Shown: positions 8,805-18,290 of the stretch, one piece after another
Layout: the number at the start of each line of letters is the position of its first letter
Position numbering within the stretch: position 1 is the stretch's first letter
NCBI GenBank assembly: GCA_964479045.1
Contig: CAYZJI010000001.1
Location: forward strand, 62,001-126,000
Reading direction: 5' to 3'
Length of the DNA stretch: 64,000 nucleotides
From: 2-02-FULL-47-50 sp964479045
GTDB lineage: Bacteria; Pseudomonadota; Gammaproteobacteria; Eutrophobiales; Eutrophobiaceae
Made by a program: the position numbers and the translations under genes
The notes under the pieces: model-generated
Database searches by the model: none
The model's input: the letters and a program-made list of their open reading frames with translations, nothing else
Told to the model about the DNA's origin: nothing

Positions 8805-10223
8805 TCAGTAACGATACCGATCCGGTTTGTAAGGGCCTGTAACCGTCACACCAATATATTCCGCCTGCTTCTGGCTGAGTTCAGTCAGGGTTGCGCCAAT
8901 ACGCTGTAAATGTAATCGCGCCACTTTTTCATCCAGATGTTTGGGCAATACATAAACATCTTTTTGATACTGGCTGGTACGGGTAAACAGTTCAATCTGC
9001 GCCAGCACCTGATTGGTGAAGGAATTCGACATCACGAAACTCGGATGACCAGTGGCACAACCGAGGTTCACCAGCCGTCCCTTGGCCAGCAGGATAATGC
9101 GTTTGCCATCCGGGAAGATCACATGATCCACCTGCGGCTTGATTTCTTCCCACTGGTATTGGCTGAGGCTCGCCACATCAATTTCATTATCGAAGTGACC
9201 AATGTTGCAGACAATGGCCTGATCTTTCATACGTTTCATGTGATCGTGCCCAATCACATTGAAGTTACCGGTGGCCGTGACAAAAATATCCACCTTTTCT
9301 GCAACCTCATCGAGCCGCACCACACGATAACCTTCCATCGCCGCCTGCAGGGCGCAAATCGGATCGATCTCGGTGATCCACACTGTAGCACCCAGTCCAC
9401 GCAGGGACTGCGCGCAACCCTTGCCGACATCACCATACCCCAGCACCAGTGCAACCTTGCCGGCAATCATGACATCGGTAGCACGCTTGATGCCGTCCAC
9501 CAGTGATTCGCGGCAACCATAAAGATTGTCAAACTTGGATTTGGTGACGGAATCATTCACGTTGATGGCCGGGAACGGCAGGCTGCCATTCTTTTTCATC
9601 TGGTACAGGCGTTGCACACCTGTAGTGGTTTCTTCTGTGACACCTTTAATGCAGGCAAGTGTACGGGAATAAAATGTGGGATCGGTTTTAATCCGTTCCT
9701 TGATTGCGGCAAACAGATACTGCTCTTCCTCACTGTGCGGATTGGCAATCACGGACGGATCTTTTTCGGCCTTGCTGCCGAGGATCAGCAATAACGTCGC
9801 ATCGCCGCCATCATCGAGAATCATGTTGGGCGATCCGCCGTCACTCCAGGTCATGATGCGATGGGTGAAGTCCCAGTAGTCCTTCAGGGTTTCACCCTTG
9901 TAGGCGAACACGGGGATCTGCTGATCGGCAATGGCCGCTGCGGCATGGTCCTGCGTGGAGAAAATATTACAGGATACCCATCTCACTTCAGCGCCCAGTG
10001 CTACCAGGGTTTCAATCAATACGGCGGTCTGGATGGTCATGTGCAGGGAGCCGGCAATACGTGCGCCCTTCAGAGGTTGCTGGCCTTTGAATTCATTGCG
10101 GATTGCCATCAAACCGGGCATTTCGGTTTCGGCAATACGGATTTCCTTGTGTCCCCAACTGGCCAGGGACATATCGGCGACGTGATAATCAGAAAATGCT
10201 TTTTTGGATGCTGCTACGCTCAT
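8805..10223 (-). CDS. ahcY: S-adenosylhomocysteine hydrolase (adenosylhomocysteinase)
   Basis: NAD-dependent enzyme that cleaves S-adenosylhomocysteine to adenosine and homocysteine, removing the inhibitor left by methyltransferases. It has 472 residues from ATG at 10223. I prefer this start to an in-frame TTG at 10238, because that TTG lies in the GGAGGA ribosome-binding site, which is 7 nt before the ATG. The NAD-binding segment VLGYGDVGKGCAQSLRGLGA and the C-terminal KPDRYRY ending are typical. It is preceded by an SAH riboswitch and a good sigma-70 promoter, so it can be expressed separately from metK and induced by its own substrate. Confidence 0.97.
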   Translation of the reverse strand: MSVAASKKAFSDYHVADMSLASWGHKEIRIAETEMPGLMAIRNEFKGQQPLKGARIAGSLHMTIQTAVLIETLVALGAEVRWVSCNIFSTQDHAAAAIADQQIPVFAYKGETLKDYWDFTHRIMTWSDGGSPNMILDDGGDATLLLILGSKAEKDPSVIANPHSEEEQYLFAAIKERIKTDPTFYSRTLACIKGVTEETTTGVQRLYQMKKNGSLPFPAINVNDSVTKSKFDNLYGCRESLVDGIKRATDVMIAGKVALVLGYGDVGKGCAQSLRGLGATVWITEIDPICALQAAMEGYRVVRLDEVAEKVDIFVTATGNFNVIGHDHMKRMKDQAIVCNIGHFDNEIDVASLSQYQWEEIKPQVDHVIFPDGKRIILLAKGRLVNLGCATGHPSFVMSNSFTNQVLAQIELFTRTSQYQKDVYVLPKHLDEKVARLHLQRIGATLTELSQKQAEYIGVTVTGPYKPDRYRY

Positions 10224-10243
10224 CCGGGTTTCCTCCAAGATTA

Positions 10244-10313
10244 AGCGAGCGCCGTTTGAAACATGCTGCGTCTCCGAGCCTGGCGGAATTTCACCGTCGC
10301 AACGCTCCTCAGA
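10244..10313 (-). promoter_or_regulatory. S-adenosylhomocysteine (SAH) riboswitch
   Basis: On the minus strand the leader reads GAGGAGCGTTGC, then GCCAGGCTCGG, then AACGGCGCTC shortly before the ahcY ribosome-binding site. These are the conserved blocks of the SAH riboswitch in the expected order. CCGAGCC can pair with the GGCTCGG-type strand and GAGCG with CGCTC, giving the pseudoknotted fold of the class. SAH riboswitches switch on ahcY when SAH accumulates. It ends about 20 nt before the start codon, consistent with control of ribosome access. This is recognised by eye; a covariance model was not run. Confidence 0.9.
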
Positions 10314-10346
10314 GAGGCAGTTTTACCTGTATAAATTGAGGTGCAA

Positions 10347-10374
10347 AGTATAACGCCGGAAAGCAGAGTTTCAA
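10347..10374 (-). promoter_or_regulatory. Sigma-70 promoter of the ahcY transcript
   Basis: On the minus strand TTGAAA (10374-10369) is followed after 16 bp by TATACT (10352-10347). Initiation near 10340 would place the SAH riboswitch about 30 nt into the transcript, as expected for a 5' leader. The -35 box lies inside the hairpin at 10364-10385. Confidence 0.65.
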
Positions 10375-10385
10375 GTGAAACTCTG
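10364..10385 (-). terminator. Possible weak terminator hairpin after metK
   Basis: CAGAGTTTCA and TGAAACTCTG form an inverted repeat, a stem of 8-10 bp with a very short loop, 27 bp past the metK stop. On the minus strand it is followed only by CTTTCC, so the U-tract is poor. It also holds the -35 box of the ahcY promoter. It may separate metK from ahcY transcription. Confidence 0.4.
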
Positions 10386-10411
10386 TGCTTGTACAGGGCC
10401 CGGCGTAATGA

Positions 10412-11578
10412 TTACGACAATTCCTCTTTCAAAACTTCTGCTTTGTCCGTCATTTCCCAAGGTAAATCCACGTCGGTGCGGCCGAAGTGGCCATAGGCGG
10501 CGGTTTGGCGATAGATCGGGCGCAGCAGGTTCAGCATGGCAATAATGCCCTTGGGCCTGAGATCAAAATGTTTACGGATAGTCGCCACCAGCCGGGATTC
10601 TTCCACCTTGCCGGTGCCGAAGGTTTCAACACTGATGGAAGTCGGCTCGGCCACGCCGATGGCATAGGAAATCTGGATTTCACAACGGCTGGCAAGCCCG
10701 GCCGCCACGATATTCTTCGCAACGTAACGGGCCGCATAGGCGGCGGAACGATCCACTTTGGAAGGATCTTTTCCGGAAAAGGCACCACCACCATGACGCG
10801 CCATACCGCCATAGGTATCGACGATGATCTTGCGGCCGGTAAGCCCGGCATCACCATGTGGACCGCCGATTTCAAAACGACCGGTCGGGTTTACCAGATA
10901 ACGTGTGTCTTTCAACATCCTCGTGGGCAGTACCGGCTTGATGATTTCTTCGATCACGGCTTCCTTGAGCTGATCCTGTTTTTCATTCATGGACGGGTCA
11001 TGCTGGGTAGAGATCACGATGGTTTCAAATGACTGTGGCTTGCTGTTCACATAACGGATGGTCACCTGGCTTTTGGCGTCCGGTCGCAACCACTTCAGCT
11101 TGCCGGATTTTCTGACGGTGGCCTGCTGGTGCACCAACCGGTGGGCAAAATCAATTGGCGCCGGCATGAGCGAAGATGTTTCATCGCAGGCATAACCGAA
11201 CATCAGGCCCTGATCTCCAGCGCCCTGATTCAGATAATCATCGGAAGCCTGATCCACGCCGCGCTTGATATCCGGGCTCTGCTGGCCATAACACACATGC
11301 ACCGAACAGCCATCCGCATCAAAACGCATGCTGGGATCGGTATAGCCGATTTCGCGGATGGTTTCGCGTGCAATCCTGCCGTAATCCACCACGGCACTGG
11401 TCGTAATTTCACCGGCCAAGGTCACAAGCCCCGTGGACACGAGCGTTTCAGCGGCGACACGGGCCAATGAATCCTGTTTCAAAATCGCATCCAGCACGGC
11501 ATCGGAAATCTGATCCGCGACTTTGTCCGGATGGCCTTCAGATACTGATTCGGATGTAAACAGGTAATCTTTGCTCAT
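10412..11578 (-). CDS. metK: S-adenosylmethionine synthetase
   Basis: Makes S-adenosylmethionine from methionine and ATP. The 388 residues match the bacterial length. The signatures GHPDKVADQISDAVLDA near the N-terminus, GAGDQGLMFGYA in the middle and GGGAFSGKDPSKVDRSAAYAARY downstream are all present. The ATG at 11578 has GGGGACAGC upstream. It stands divergent from the redoxin gene and upstream of ahcY and metF, so the window encodes SAM synthesis, SAH removal and the folate methyl supply together. I see no SAM riboswitch in the 157-bp gap upstream. Confidence 0.97.
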   Translation of the reverse strand: MSKDYLFTSESVSEGHPDKVADQISDAVLDAILKQDSLARVAAETLVSTGLVTLAGEITTSAVVDYGRIARETIREIGYTDPSMRFDADGCSVHVCYGQQSPDIKRGVDQASDDYLNQGAGDQGLMFGYACDETSSLMPAPIDFAHRLVHQQATVRKSGKLKWLRPDAKSQVTIRYVNSKPQSFETIVISTQHDPSMNEKQDQLKEAVIEEIIKPVLPTRMLKDTRYLVNPTGRFEIGGPHGDAGLTGRKIIVDTYGGMARHGGGAFSGKDPSKVDRSAAYAARYVAKNIVAAGLASRCEIQISYAIGVAEPTSISVETFGTGKVEESRLVATIRKHFDLRPKGIIAMLNLLRPIYRQTAAYGHFGRTDVDLPWEMTDKAEVLKEELS

Positions 11579-11735
11579 GTGCTGTCCCCGTAGTTAAATC
11601 AAACATGGTTCATAAAAAAGCGCTGCATTTTAACGTGGTTGCCGGATAATTACACTGAAATTAACCCGGTTTTCAGCCGGTCGCTGTTGTTCAGGTAATC
11701 ACATGTATTCATGAGAAATATTGGAGGAATATGAC

Positions 11736-12296
11736 ATGGCCCTGACCGAAACCCCGATTTGTAATTTCGGCACACCTGCTCTGGATTTCAGCTTGCCCGG
11801 GATAGATGGACGGACCTCGAGCCTTGCTGATTGCCGCGGCGAAAAAGGCACATTGATCATGTTTATCTGCAACCATTGTCCCTATGTACAGGCCATACAG
11901 GAGCGGCTGGTGCGAGACACCCGTGAGCTGCTGGAACACGGGATCAAGAGTGTGGCCATCATGGCCAATGACACGGCAGATTATCCTGAAGATTCCTTCG
12001 ACAATATGAAAAAAGTCGCGAAAAAATATGGTTACCCGTTTCCTTACCTCATTGATGAGTCGCAGGAAATTGCCAAAGCCTATGGCGCTGTCTGTACACC
12101 GGATTTCTTCGGTTACAACGCTGACCTCAAACTGCAATACCGTGGCCGGCTGGATGCCAGCCGCACCAGCCCGGCCCCGGCCAACGCCCGGCGCGATCTG
12201 TTCGAAGGCATGAAACAGATCGCCCAAACAGGTCAGGGCCCCAAAGAACAGATCGCCAGCATGGGCTGTTCCATCAAGTGGCGTAAAAACCGGTGA
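11736..12296 (+). CDS. Thioredoxin-fold redoxin (AhpC/TSA-type) with CNHC motif
   Basis: A 186-residue thioredoxin-fold protein of the group often annotated as thioredoxin family protein. A CxxC pair (ICNHCPYVQA) lies at about residue 47, after LIMF. The following ERLVRD and the segment AYGAVCTPDFFGYN keep the family layout, with a further Cys before the cis-Pro region. No signal peptide is seen, so a cytoplasmic thiol peroxidase or reductase role is likely but the substrate is unknown. The start is ATG at 11736, 8 nt after GGAGGA. The in-frame TTG at 11721 lies just before that Shine-Dalgarno and is rejected. It stands alone between metK (divergent) and tkt. Confidence 0.8.
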   Translation: MALTETPICNFGTPALDFSLPGIDGRTSSLADCRGEKGTLIMFICNHCPYVQAIQERLVRDTRELLEHGIKSVAIMANDTADYPEDSFDNMKKVAKKYGYPFPYLIDESQEIAKAYGAVCTPDFFGYNADLKLQYRGRLDASRTSPAPANARRDLFEGMKQIAQTGQGPKEQIASMGCSIKWRKNR

Positions 12297-12343
12297 TTAG
12301 TGAGCGGGGGAGGTAGAAATTTGCAAGTCTGCCCCGGAAGTTG

Positions 12344-12376
12344 CTAATCACCAATCACTAATCACCAATCACTAAT
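12344..12376. repeat. 14-bp tandem direct repeat upstream of tkt
   Basis: CTAATCACCAATCA is present twice in perfect tandem (12344-12357 and 12358-12371), followed by a partial third CTAAT and a related TCACCAATCACC at about 12386-12397. The reverse complement of part of the unit, GGTGATTAGTGAG, lies at 12292-12304, so the 12.3-12.4 kb gap can form an imperfect stem. It sits between the redoxin stop and the tkt ribosome-binding site. Confidence 0.7.
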
Positions 12377-12489
12377 TTACCCGTCACCAATCACCATCCC
12401 CGCTTGCCGGAATGCGGCCTCTGAGCGAGAATGCACGGCTCGTTGCATCGTTGCAGTTCATTAAATATTCAATAACACAGGAGAGACGC

Positions 12490-14484
12490 ATGCTGTCCCG
12501 GCGTGAACTTGCCAATGCCATCCGCGCACTCAGTATGGACGCGGTGGAAAAAGCCAACTCCGGCCATCCCGGCGCGCCCATGGGCATGGCGGACATCGCG
12601 GAAGTCCTGTGGAACGATTTTCTGCGGCACAATCCGGCCAATCCGCATTGGGTGGATCGTGACCGTTTCATCATGTCCAACGGTCATGGCTCAATGCTGC
12701 TGTATTCCATTTTGCATCTCACTGGCTATGACCTGTCCATGGATGAAATCAAACGCTTCCGGCAACTGCACTCCAAAACGCCGGGGCATCCGGAACATGG
12801 TTATGCGCCCGGCATAGAAACCACGACCGGGCCATTGGGTCAGGGCTTGGCCAATGCCGTCGGCATGGCCATTGCTGAAAAAAATCTGGCGGCGGAATTC
12901 AACCGTGAAGGTTATGCCATCGTTGATCACTACACCTATGTATCTGTGGGTGATGGCTGTCTCATGGAAGGCATTTCGCACGAAGCGGCATCACTCGCCG
13001 GCACATTGAAACTCGGCAAGCTTATCTGTCTGTTCGACAGTAATCAGGTTTCGATCGATGGCGATGTGCGCGGCTGGTTCACGGATGACACGGCCAAACG
13101 TTTTGAATCATACGGCTGGCATGTGATCCGCAATGTAGACGGTCACGATCCGGAACAGGTTAAAAAAGCCCTGCGCAAGGCACGCAAGGTCACTGACAGG
13201 CCGAGTCTCATCTGCTGCAACACGGTTATCGGCTGGGGCGCGCCAAACAAACAGGGCAAGGCTTCCTGCCATGGTGCGCCACTCGGCAAGGATGAAATCG
13301 CGCTCGCCCGCAAACAGATTGGCTGGAACCACGAACCGTTCGTGATCCCGGATGAATACTATGCAGCCTGGAACGCCAAACGCCGCGGCAAGCGCACAGA
13401 AAACCAGTGGAAGAAATTATTTGAGGCTTACAAGACACAATATCCACAACTCGCTGTCGAGTTTGAGCGGCGAATGCAGATGAAGTTACCGGAAAACTGG
13501 GACAACATTACCCGCAGCTTCATCAAAAAGTGCATCGAAAAAGCCGAGAACATTGCCTCGCGCAAAGCCTCGCAGAATGCACTTGAAGCCTATGCGCCGG
13601 TCTTGCCGGAATTGATCGGCGGTTCTGCGGACCTGACGGGCTCCAATCTGACCAACTGGTCCGGTTCAAAAGTCATCAACGGTTCCGGCGGTCACGGCAA
13701 CTACATTTATTATGGTGTGCGCGAGTTCGGTATGGCGGCCATAAATAATGGTATCGCCCTGCATGGCGGTTATATCCCCTACGGCGGCACGTTTCTGATG
13801 TTTTCGGAATATGCCCGTAACGCCCTGCGCATGGCGGCGCTGATGAAACAGCGGAACATATTTGTCTTCACCCACGATTCAATTGGGCTCGGTGAAGACG
13901 GGCCTACGCATCAGGCGGTGGAACAGGCAGCAACTCTGCGCCTGTTACCGAACATGTCAGTCTGGCGGCCGTGCGATACAGTGGAATCGGCCATTGCCTG
14001 GAAAGCAGCGATTGAAAGAAAACATGGCCCGACATCGTTGTTATTCTCGCGGCAAAATCTTAAATTTATTCCGCGCACGGAAGAACAGATCAACAACATC
14101 GCACGCGGCGGTTATGTGCTCATTCATGGCGCCGGGCAGCCTGATGCAATCATCATTGCCACCGGTTCAGAAACAGAACTGGCTTTGAATATCGTGCAGC
14201 GCCTGAATCACGAAGGTAGAAATTTGCGGCTGGTGTCCATGCCCTCCACCGATGTGTTTGATACGCAGGATCAGGCATATCGTGATCAGGTGTTACCGCC
14301 CCAGTGCCGAAAACGTATCGCCGTGGAGGCCGGCATACCGGATTACTGGAGCAAATATGTGGGCCTGGATGGCAAGGTGCTGGGTGTTAACAGCTTTGGT
14401 GAATCTGCACCGGCCGGTGATGTTTACAAACATTTTGGTCTGACCGAAGGTGGTCTGACCGAACTGATTCATTCATTACTATAA
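12490..14484 (+). CDS. tkt: Transketolase
   Basis: Thiamine diphosphate enzyme that transfers two-carbon units in the pentose phosphate and Calvin pathways. It has 664 residues from ATG at 12490, which has AGGAGAG 5 nt upstream. An in-frame start at 12412 would add 26 residues unlike the family and is rejected. The motif SGHPGAPMGMADIAEVLW near the start, the ThDP motif beginning GDGCLMEG and FTHDSIGLGEDGPTHQAVEQ in the pyrimidine domain are clear. It heads a plus-strand block with gap, pgk, pyk and fba, an order I associate with autotrophic and methylotrophic proteobacteria. Confidence 0.96.
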   Translation: MLSRRELANAIRALSMDAVEKANSGHPGAPMGMADIAEVLWNDFLRHNPANPHWVDRDRFIMSNGHGSMLLYSILHLTGYDLSMDEIKRFRQLHSKTPGHPEHGYAPGIETTTGPLGQGLANAVGMAIAEKNLAAEFNREGYAIVDHYTYVSVGDGCLMEGISHEAASLAGTLKLGKLICLFDSNQVSIDGDVRGWFTDDTAKRFESYGWHVIRNVDGHDPEQVKKALRKARKVTDRPSLICCNTVIGWGAPNKQGKASCHGAPLGKDEIALARKQIGWNHEPFVIPDEYYAAWNAKRRGKRTENQWKKLFEAYKTQYPQLAVEFERRMQMKLPENWDNITRSFIKKCIEKAENIASRKASQNALEAYAPVLPELIGGSADLTGSNLTNWSGSKVINGSGGHGNYIYYGVREFGMAAINNGIALHGGYIPYGGTFLMFSEYARNALRMAALMKQRNIFVFTHDSIGLGEDGPTHQAVEQAATLRLLPNMSVWRPCDTVESAIAWKAAIERKHGPTSLLFSRQNLKFIPRTEEQINNIARGGYVLIHGAGQPDAIIIATGSETELALNIVQRLNHEGRNLRLVSMPSTDVFDTQDQAYRDQVLPPQCRKRIAVEAGIPDYWSKYVGLDGKVLGVNSFGESAPAGDVYKHFGLTEGGLTELIHSLL

Positions 14485-14531
14485 AAATGCATACGTATTA
14501 TTTAATTGTGAGTTAGCAGACGGAGATACAC

Positions 14532-15545
14532 ATGACGATAAAAGTTGGCATCAATGGTTACGGGCGCATCGGACGCAATATCCTGCGCGCACTGTTTGAA
14601 GCAAATCGCACCGGTGAGATTGAAATCGTAGCAATCAATGATCTGGGTGATGCCAAAACCAATGCACATCTGACCCAGTACGATACGGCGCACGGCAAGT
14701 TTCCGGGGACGGTCAGTGTTGATGGTGATTACATGATTGTGAACGGCATAAAGATCAAAGTGTTGTCTGAGCGCGATCCGGCAAAGTTGCCCTGGCGTGA
14801 TCTGGGGGTGGATGTCGTACATGAATCCACCGGCCTCTTCACCAGCAAGGCCAAGGCCTCAGCCCATCTCAAGGGCGGTGCGAAAAAAGTAATCATCTCG
14901 GCGCCCGGTGGAGAGGATGTGGATGCGACTATCGTTTATGGTGTAAATCATAATGTACTCAAGTCATCAGACACTGTTATATCCAATGCCTCCTGCACCA
15001 CCAACTGTCTCGCTCCCGTGGTGAAAGTCCTGCACGAGCATATCGGTGTGGTACACGGTGTGATGACCACCGTACATGCCTACACCAATGATCAGGTGCT
15101 GACCGATGTCTATCATTCCGATCTGCGCCGGGCCCGCTCCGCCACCATGTCCATGATTCCGACCAAAACCGGTGCTGCGGCCGCAGTGGGTCTGGTATTG
15201 CCGGAACTGAACGGGAAGCTCGATGGCTATGCTGTCCGCGTGCCAACGATTAATGTCTCCATGGTGGATTTGAGTTTCCAGGCTGCACGTGAAACGACTG
15301 CCAAGGAAATCCATACACTGATGCGCGAAGCCGCCAACGGCAAACTCAAGGGTGTGCTGGCCTATAATGACGCGCCTCTGGTGTCTGTGGATTTCAACCA
15401 TGATCCTGCCTCTTCCACCTATGATGCAACCTTAACCAAAGTCATCGACGGAACACTGGTCAAGGTCGTGGCCTGGTACGATAATGAGTGGGGTTTCTCC
15501 AACCGGATGCTGGATACCACCATAGCCCTGATGAATGCCAAATAA
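14532..15545 (+). CDS. gap: Glyceraldehyde-3-phosphate dehydrogenase, type I
   Basis: Converts glyceraldehyde-3-phosphate to 1,3-bisphosphoglycerate with NAD(P). It has 337 residues. The Rossmann motif GINGYGRIGRN is at the start, Asp37 lies in AINDLGD, and the active-site SNASCTTNC gives Cys155. The conserved C-terminal WYDNEWGFSNRM is present. Asp at the end of beta-2 usually favours NAD, but INDLGD-type enzymes also occur in carbon-fixing bacteria, so direction of use is uncertain. It starts 47 bp after tkt with GGAG 8 nt upstream, and pgk follows after 14 bp. Confidence 0.96.
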   Translation: MTIKVGINGYGRIGRNILRALFEANRTGEIEIVAINDLGDAKTNAHLTQYDTAHGKFPGTVSVDGDYMIVNGIKIKVLSERDPAKLPWRDLGVDVVHESTGLFTSKAKASAHLKGGAKKVIISAPGGEDVDATIVYGVNHNVLKSSDTVISNASCTTNCLAPVVKVLHEHIGVVHGVMTTVHAYTNDQVLTDVYHSDLRRARSATMSMIPTKTGAAAAVGLVLPELNGKLDGYAVRVPTINVSMVDLSFQAARETTAKEIHTLMREAANGKLKGVLAYNDAPLVSVDFNHDPASSTYDATLTKVIDGTLVKVVAWYDNEWGFSNRMLDTTIALMNAK

Positions 15546-15559
15546 CACACTGATTCAAC

Positions 15560-16771
15560 GTGTCTGAACTGATTAAAATTTCCGACCTCGATCTGCGTGG
15601 CAAGAAAGTACTGATCCGCGAGGACTATAACGTACCGTTGAAAGACGGTCGCGTTGAGGATGACACACGCATCCGCGCTTCATTGCCTACCCTCAGACAG
15701 ATTATCGATGCCGGCGCAAAAATCATGATCGTGTCGCATCTCGGCCGTCCCAACGAAGGCATTTACGATGAAAAATTCTCGCTGGCGCCAGTGGCATCCT
15801 GTTTGTCCGGGTTGCTCGGGCGGGAGGTTCCTCTGATCAAGGACTGGTTGAACGGCGTTGATTTCAGCAAACATGATGTCGTCTTGTGCGAGAACGTACG
15901 TTTTGAAAAAGGCGAAAAGGCCAACGATGATGATCTGGCACGGCGCATGGCTGATTTGTGTAATGTATATGTGAATGATGCTTTTGCCACCGCACATCGC
16001 GCCCAGTCTTCAACACATGGCGTTGCAAAGTACGTACCTGTGGCCTGCGCCGGCCCGTTATTGATTGCTGAACTAAAAGCACTCTCCACTATCCTGCGTG
16101 ATCCGGCCAGACCCTTGCTGGCCATCGTCGGTGGCTCCAAGGTTTCGACCAAACTAACAATACTGGAATCACTCTGTACGAAAGTGGATCAGCTGATCGT
16201 GGGCGGCGGTATTGCCAATACCTTTCTTAAAGCCGCTGGGCACAGTATCGGCCATTCGCTGTATGAGCCGGATCTGGTGGATGAAGCCAAAAAACTCATG
16301 CGTATGATGCAGGAGCGTGGCAGTGAGATTCCCCTGCCCACGGATCTGGTCTGCGCCAAAAAATTTGATGAGCATGCCGATGCCACCACCAAGCCTGTCA
16401 CGAAGGTCGAAAATGATGATCTGATTATGGACGTCGGGCCTGACACATCCGCGCACTTCGCAACACTGATCAGCAAGGCCAAAACCATCGTCTGGAATGG
16501 CCCGTTGGGTGTATTTGAATTCAAATCGTTCAGCAACGGTACCCGCCGGCTTGCAGAAGCAATAGCCCGCAGTGATGCGTACTCCGTGGCTGGCGGCGGG
16601 GACACACTTTCTGCCATTGCCAAATTCAACGTGGGTGAAAACATTTCCTACATTTCAACCGGCGGCGGCGCCTTTCTGGAATTTCTGGAGGGCAAGAAAC
16701 TGCCCGCCGTACAGATCCTTGAGGAATCCGCGCGGGCGTGGGCGGCGATGGAGCGCGCAAGAGAATACTGA
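15560..16771 (+). CDS. pgk: Phosphoglycerate kinase
   Basis: Transfers phosphate between 1,3-bisphosphoglycerate and ADP. It has 403 residues from a GTG start at 15560, 14 bp after the gap stop. The N-terminal GKKVLIREDYNVPL (Asp replacing the more common Phe or Val before YNVPL), SHLGRP, and the nucleotide-binding VGGSKVSTKL are recognisable. A C-terminal SVAGGGDTLSAI and STGGGAFLEFLEGK complete the family signature. Gene order gap-pgk-pyk supports a joint transcript. Confidence 0.96.
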   Translation: MSELIKISDLDLRGKKVLIREDYNVPLKDGRVEDDTRIRASLPTLRQIIDAGAKIMIVSHLGRPNEGIYDEKFSLAPVASCLSGLLGREVPLIKDWLNGVDFSKHDVVLCENVRFEKGEKANDDDLARRMADLCNVYVNDAFATAHRAQSSTHGVAKYVPVACAGPLLIAELKALSTILRDPARPLLAIVGGSKVSTKLTILESLCTKVDQLIVGGGIANTFLKAAGHSIGHSLYEPDLVDEAKKLMRMMQERGSEIPLPTDLVCAKKFDEHADATTKPVTKVENDDLIMDVGPDTSAHFATLISKAKTIVWNGPLGVFEFKSFSNGTRRLAEAIARSDAYSVAGGGDTLSAIAKFNVGENISYISTGGGAFLEFLEGKKLPAVQILEESARAWAAMERAREY

Positions 16772-16805
16772 TCACCATACCTCAGAGGTGTAACCATTAA
16801 AATTA

Positions 16806-18248
16806 ATGCGCAGAACTAAAATCATAGCCACCACCGGCCCGGCCACAGACAAACCGGGTGTCATGGAAAAACTGTTTAATGAAGGAACGGATGTATTCCG
16901 CCTCAACTACTCACACCAGACCCATGCCCACCATGAACGGCGGGTACAGAAAATACGCGAACTGTCACTGCAGCACAAACGCGCTGTCGGCGTGATTGCC
17001 GATCTGCAAGGGCCCAAGATCCGTATCGAGCATTTCAATAATGGCAGGATAGAACTGCGGGAAGGCGCCACGTTTACCATTGATACCGAACTACCAGCCA
17101 ATGCGGGTAATGACAGTCATGTCGGTGTAAGTTATAAAAATCTTCCGCGTGATGTCCGCGCCGGTGATACTTTGCTGGTCGATGATGGACGCATAGTCCT
17201 TTATGTAAAAGAAGTACATGAACATGAAGTGAATTGTGAAGTCATCATGGGTGGTGAACTGTCCGACAATAAAGGCATTAATCTCAAGGGCGGCGGACTC
17301 TCCGCGGGAGCCCTGACACAAAAAGACGTGATCGATATGGAACATGCTGTAAAAATCGGCGCGGATTTCATCGCTATATCATTTGTGCGTAATGCCGGAG
17401 ATGTGCAGGAAGCTCGGCGCAGGCTGGAGGCCCTGAACAGCAAGGCCCGCATCATCGCCAAGATCGAGCGTGCCGAAGCATTGAACCATATTGAAGCTAT
17501 TATTGAAGCCTCGGACGCCATCATGATTGCACGCGGCGATCTGGGCGTGGAAATCGGCGATGCCTCACTGCCACCGGTGCAGAAACGTCTGATCAAAATG
17601 GCGCGCGACATGGATCGGGCGGTGATCACCGCAACACAGATGATGGAATCCATGATCGATCACCAGATCCCGACTCGCGCGGAAGTATTCGACGTGGCCA
17701 ATGCCGTGCTCGACGGCACCGACGCCGTGATGCTCTCCGCTGAAACCAGCATTGGTCATCATCCGGAAAAAGCCGTTGCAGCGATGTCGCGCATCTGTGA
17801 AGAAGCGGAGAAGCAGCGTGCGACTCAGGTGTCCGATCACCGCATCAACCAGCGTTTTCAGGCGATAGATGAGGCCATAGCCATGGCCACCATGTATTCC
17901 GCCAACCATATCGGCGCCAAGGCCATCGCGGCACTGACGGAAACCGGCTCAACCTGTTTGTGGATGTCGCGCATCAGTTCGGGGATTCCGATTTTCGCCT
18001 TTACCCGGCATTCAGCCACTCGCAGGCGCGTAGCTTTGTACCGTGGCGTATATCCGATCAAGTTTGATATCACCCACACTGATCCATTGATGGCCAACAA
18101 GGAAATTATTGATGAATTACTGGCCCGTAATGCCGTTAGCATCGGCGATTATGTGGTTATTACCAAGGGTGATCTGCTGGGCAAACGCGGCGGGACCAAT
18201 AACATGAAGATCATTAAAGTGGGCGAATCCACCGAACACACTTTATAA
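16806..18248 (+). CDS. pyk: Pyruvate kinase
   Basis: Converts phosphoenolpyruvate and ADP to pyruvate and ATP. It has 480 residues. The N-terminal RRTKIIATTGPAT, the RLNYSH loop, the catalytic IIAKIERAEALNHIEAII segment and MIARGDLGVEIG are intact, with Lys, Glu and Asp in expected positions. It lies 34 bp after pgk and 42 bp before fba. A pyruvate kinase inside a Calvin-type carbon block suggests that the block also feeds lower glycolysis. Confidence 0.95.
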   Translation: MRRTKIIATTGPATDKPGVMEKLFNEGTDVFRLNYSHQTHAHHERRVQKIRELSLQHKRAVGVIADLQGPKIRIEHFNNGRIELREGATFTIDTELPANAGNDSHVGVSYKNLPRDVRAGDTLLVDDGRIVLYVKEVHEHEVNCEVIMGGELSDNKGINLKGGGLSAGALTQKDVIDMEHAVKIGADFIAISFVRNAGDVQEARRRLEALNSKARIIAKIERAEALNHIEAIIEASDAIMIARGDLGVEIGDASLPPVQKRLIKMARDMDRAVITATQMMESMIDHQIPTRAEVFDVANAVLDGTDAVMLSAETSIGHHPEKAVAAMSRICEEAEKQRATQVSDHRINQRFQAIDEAIAMATMYSANHIGAKAIAALTETGSTCLWMSRISSGIPIFAFTRHSATRRRVALYRGVYPIKFDITHTDPLMANKEIIDELLARNAVSIGDYVVITKGDLLGKRGGTNNMKIIKVGESTEHTL

Positions 18249-18290
18249 TTTCAACTGGAATCTGCAATACAATCTTTCGAGGCAAACCCC

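Noticed and set aside
14967..15401. Minus-strand frame of 144 codons inside gap
   Set aside because: Histidine-rich product, a reverse-complement shadow of a conserved enzyme.
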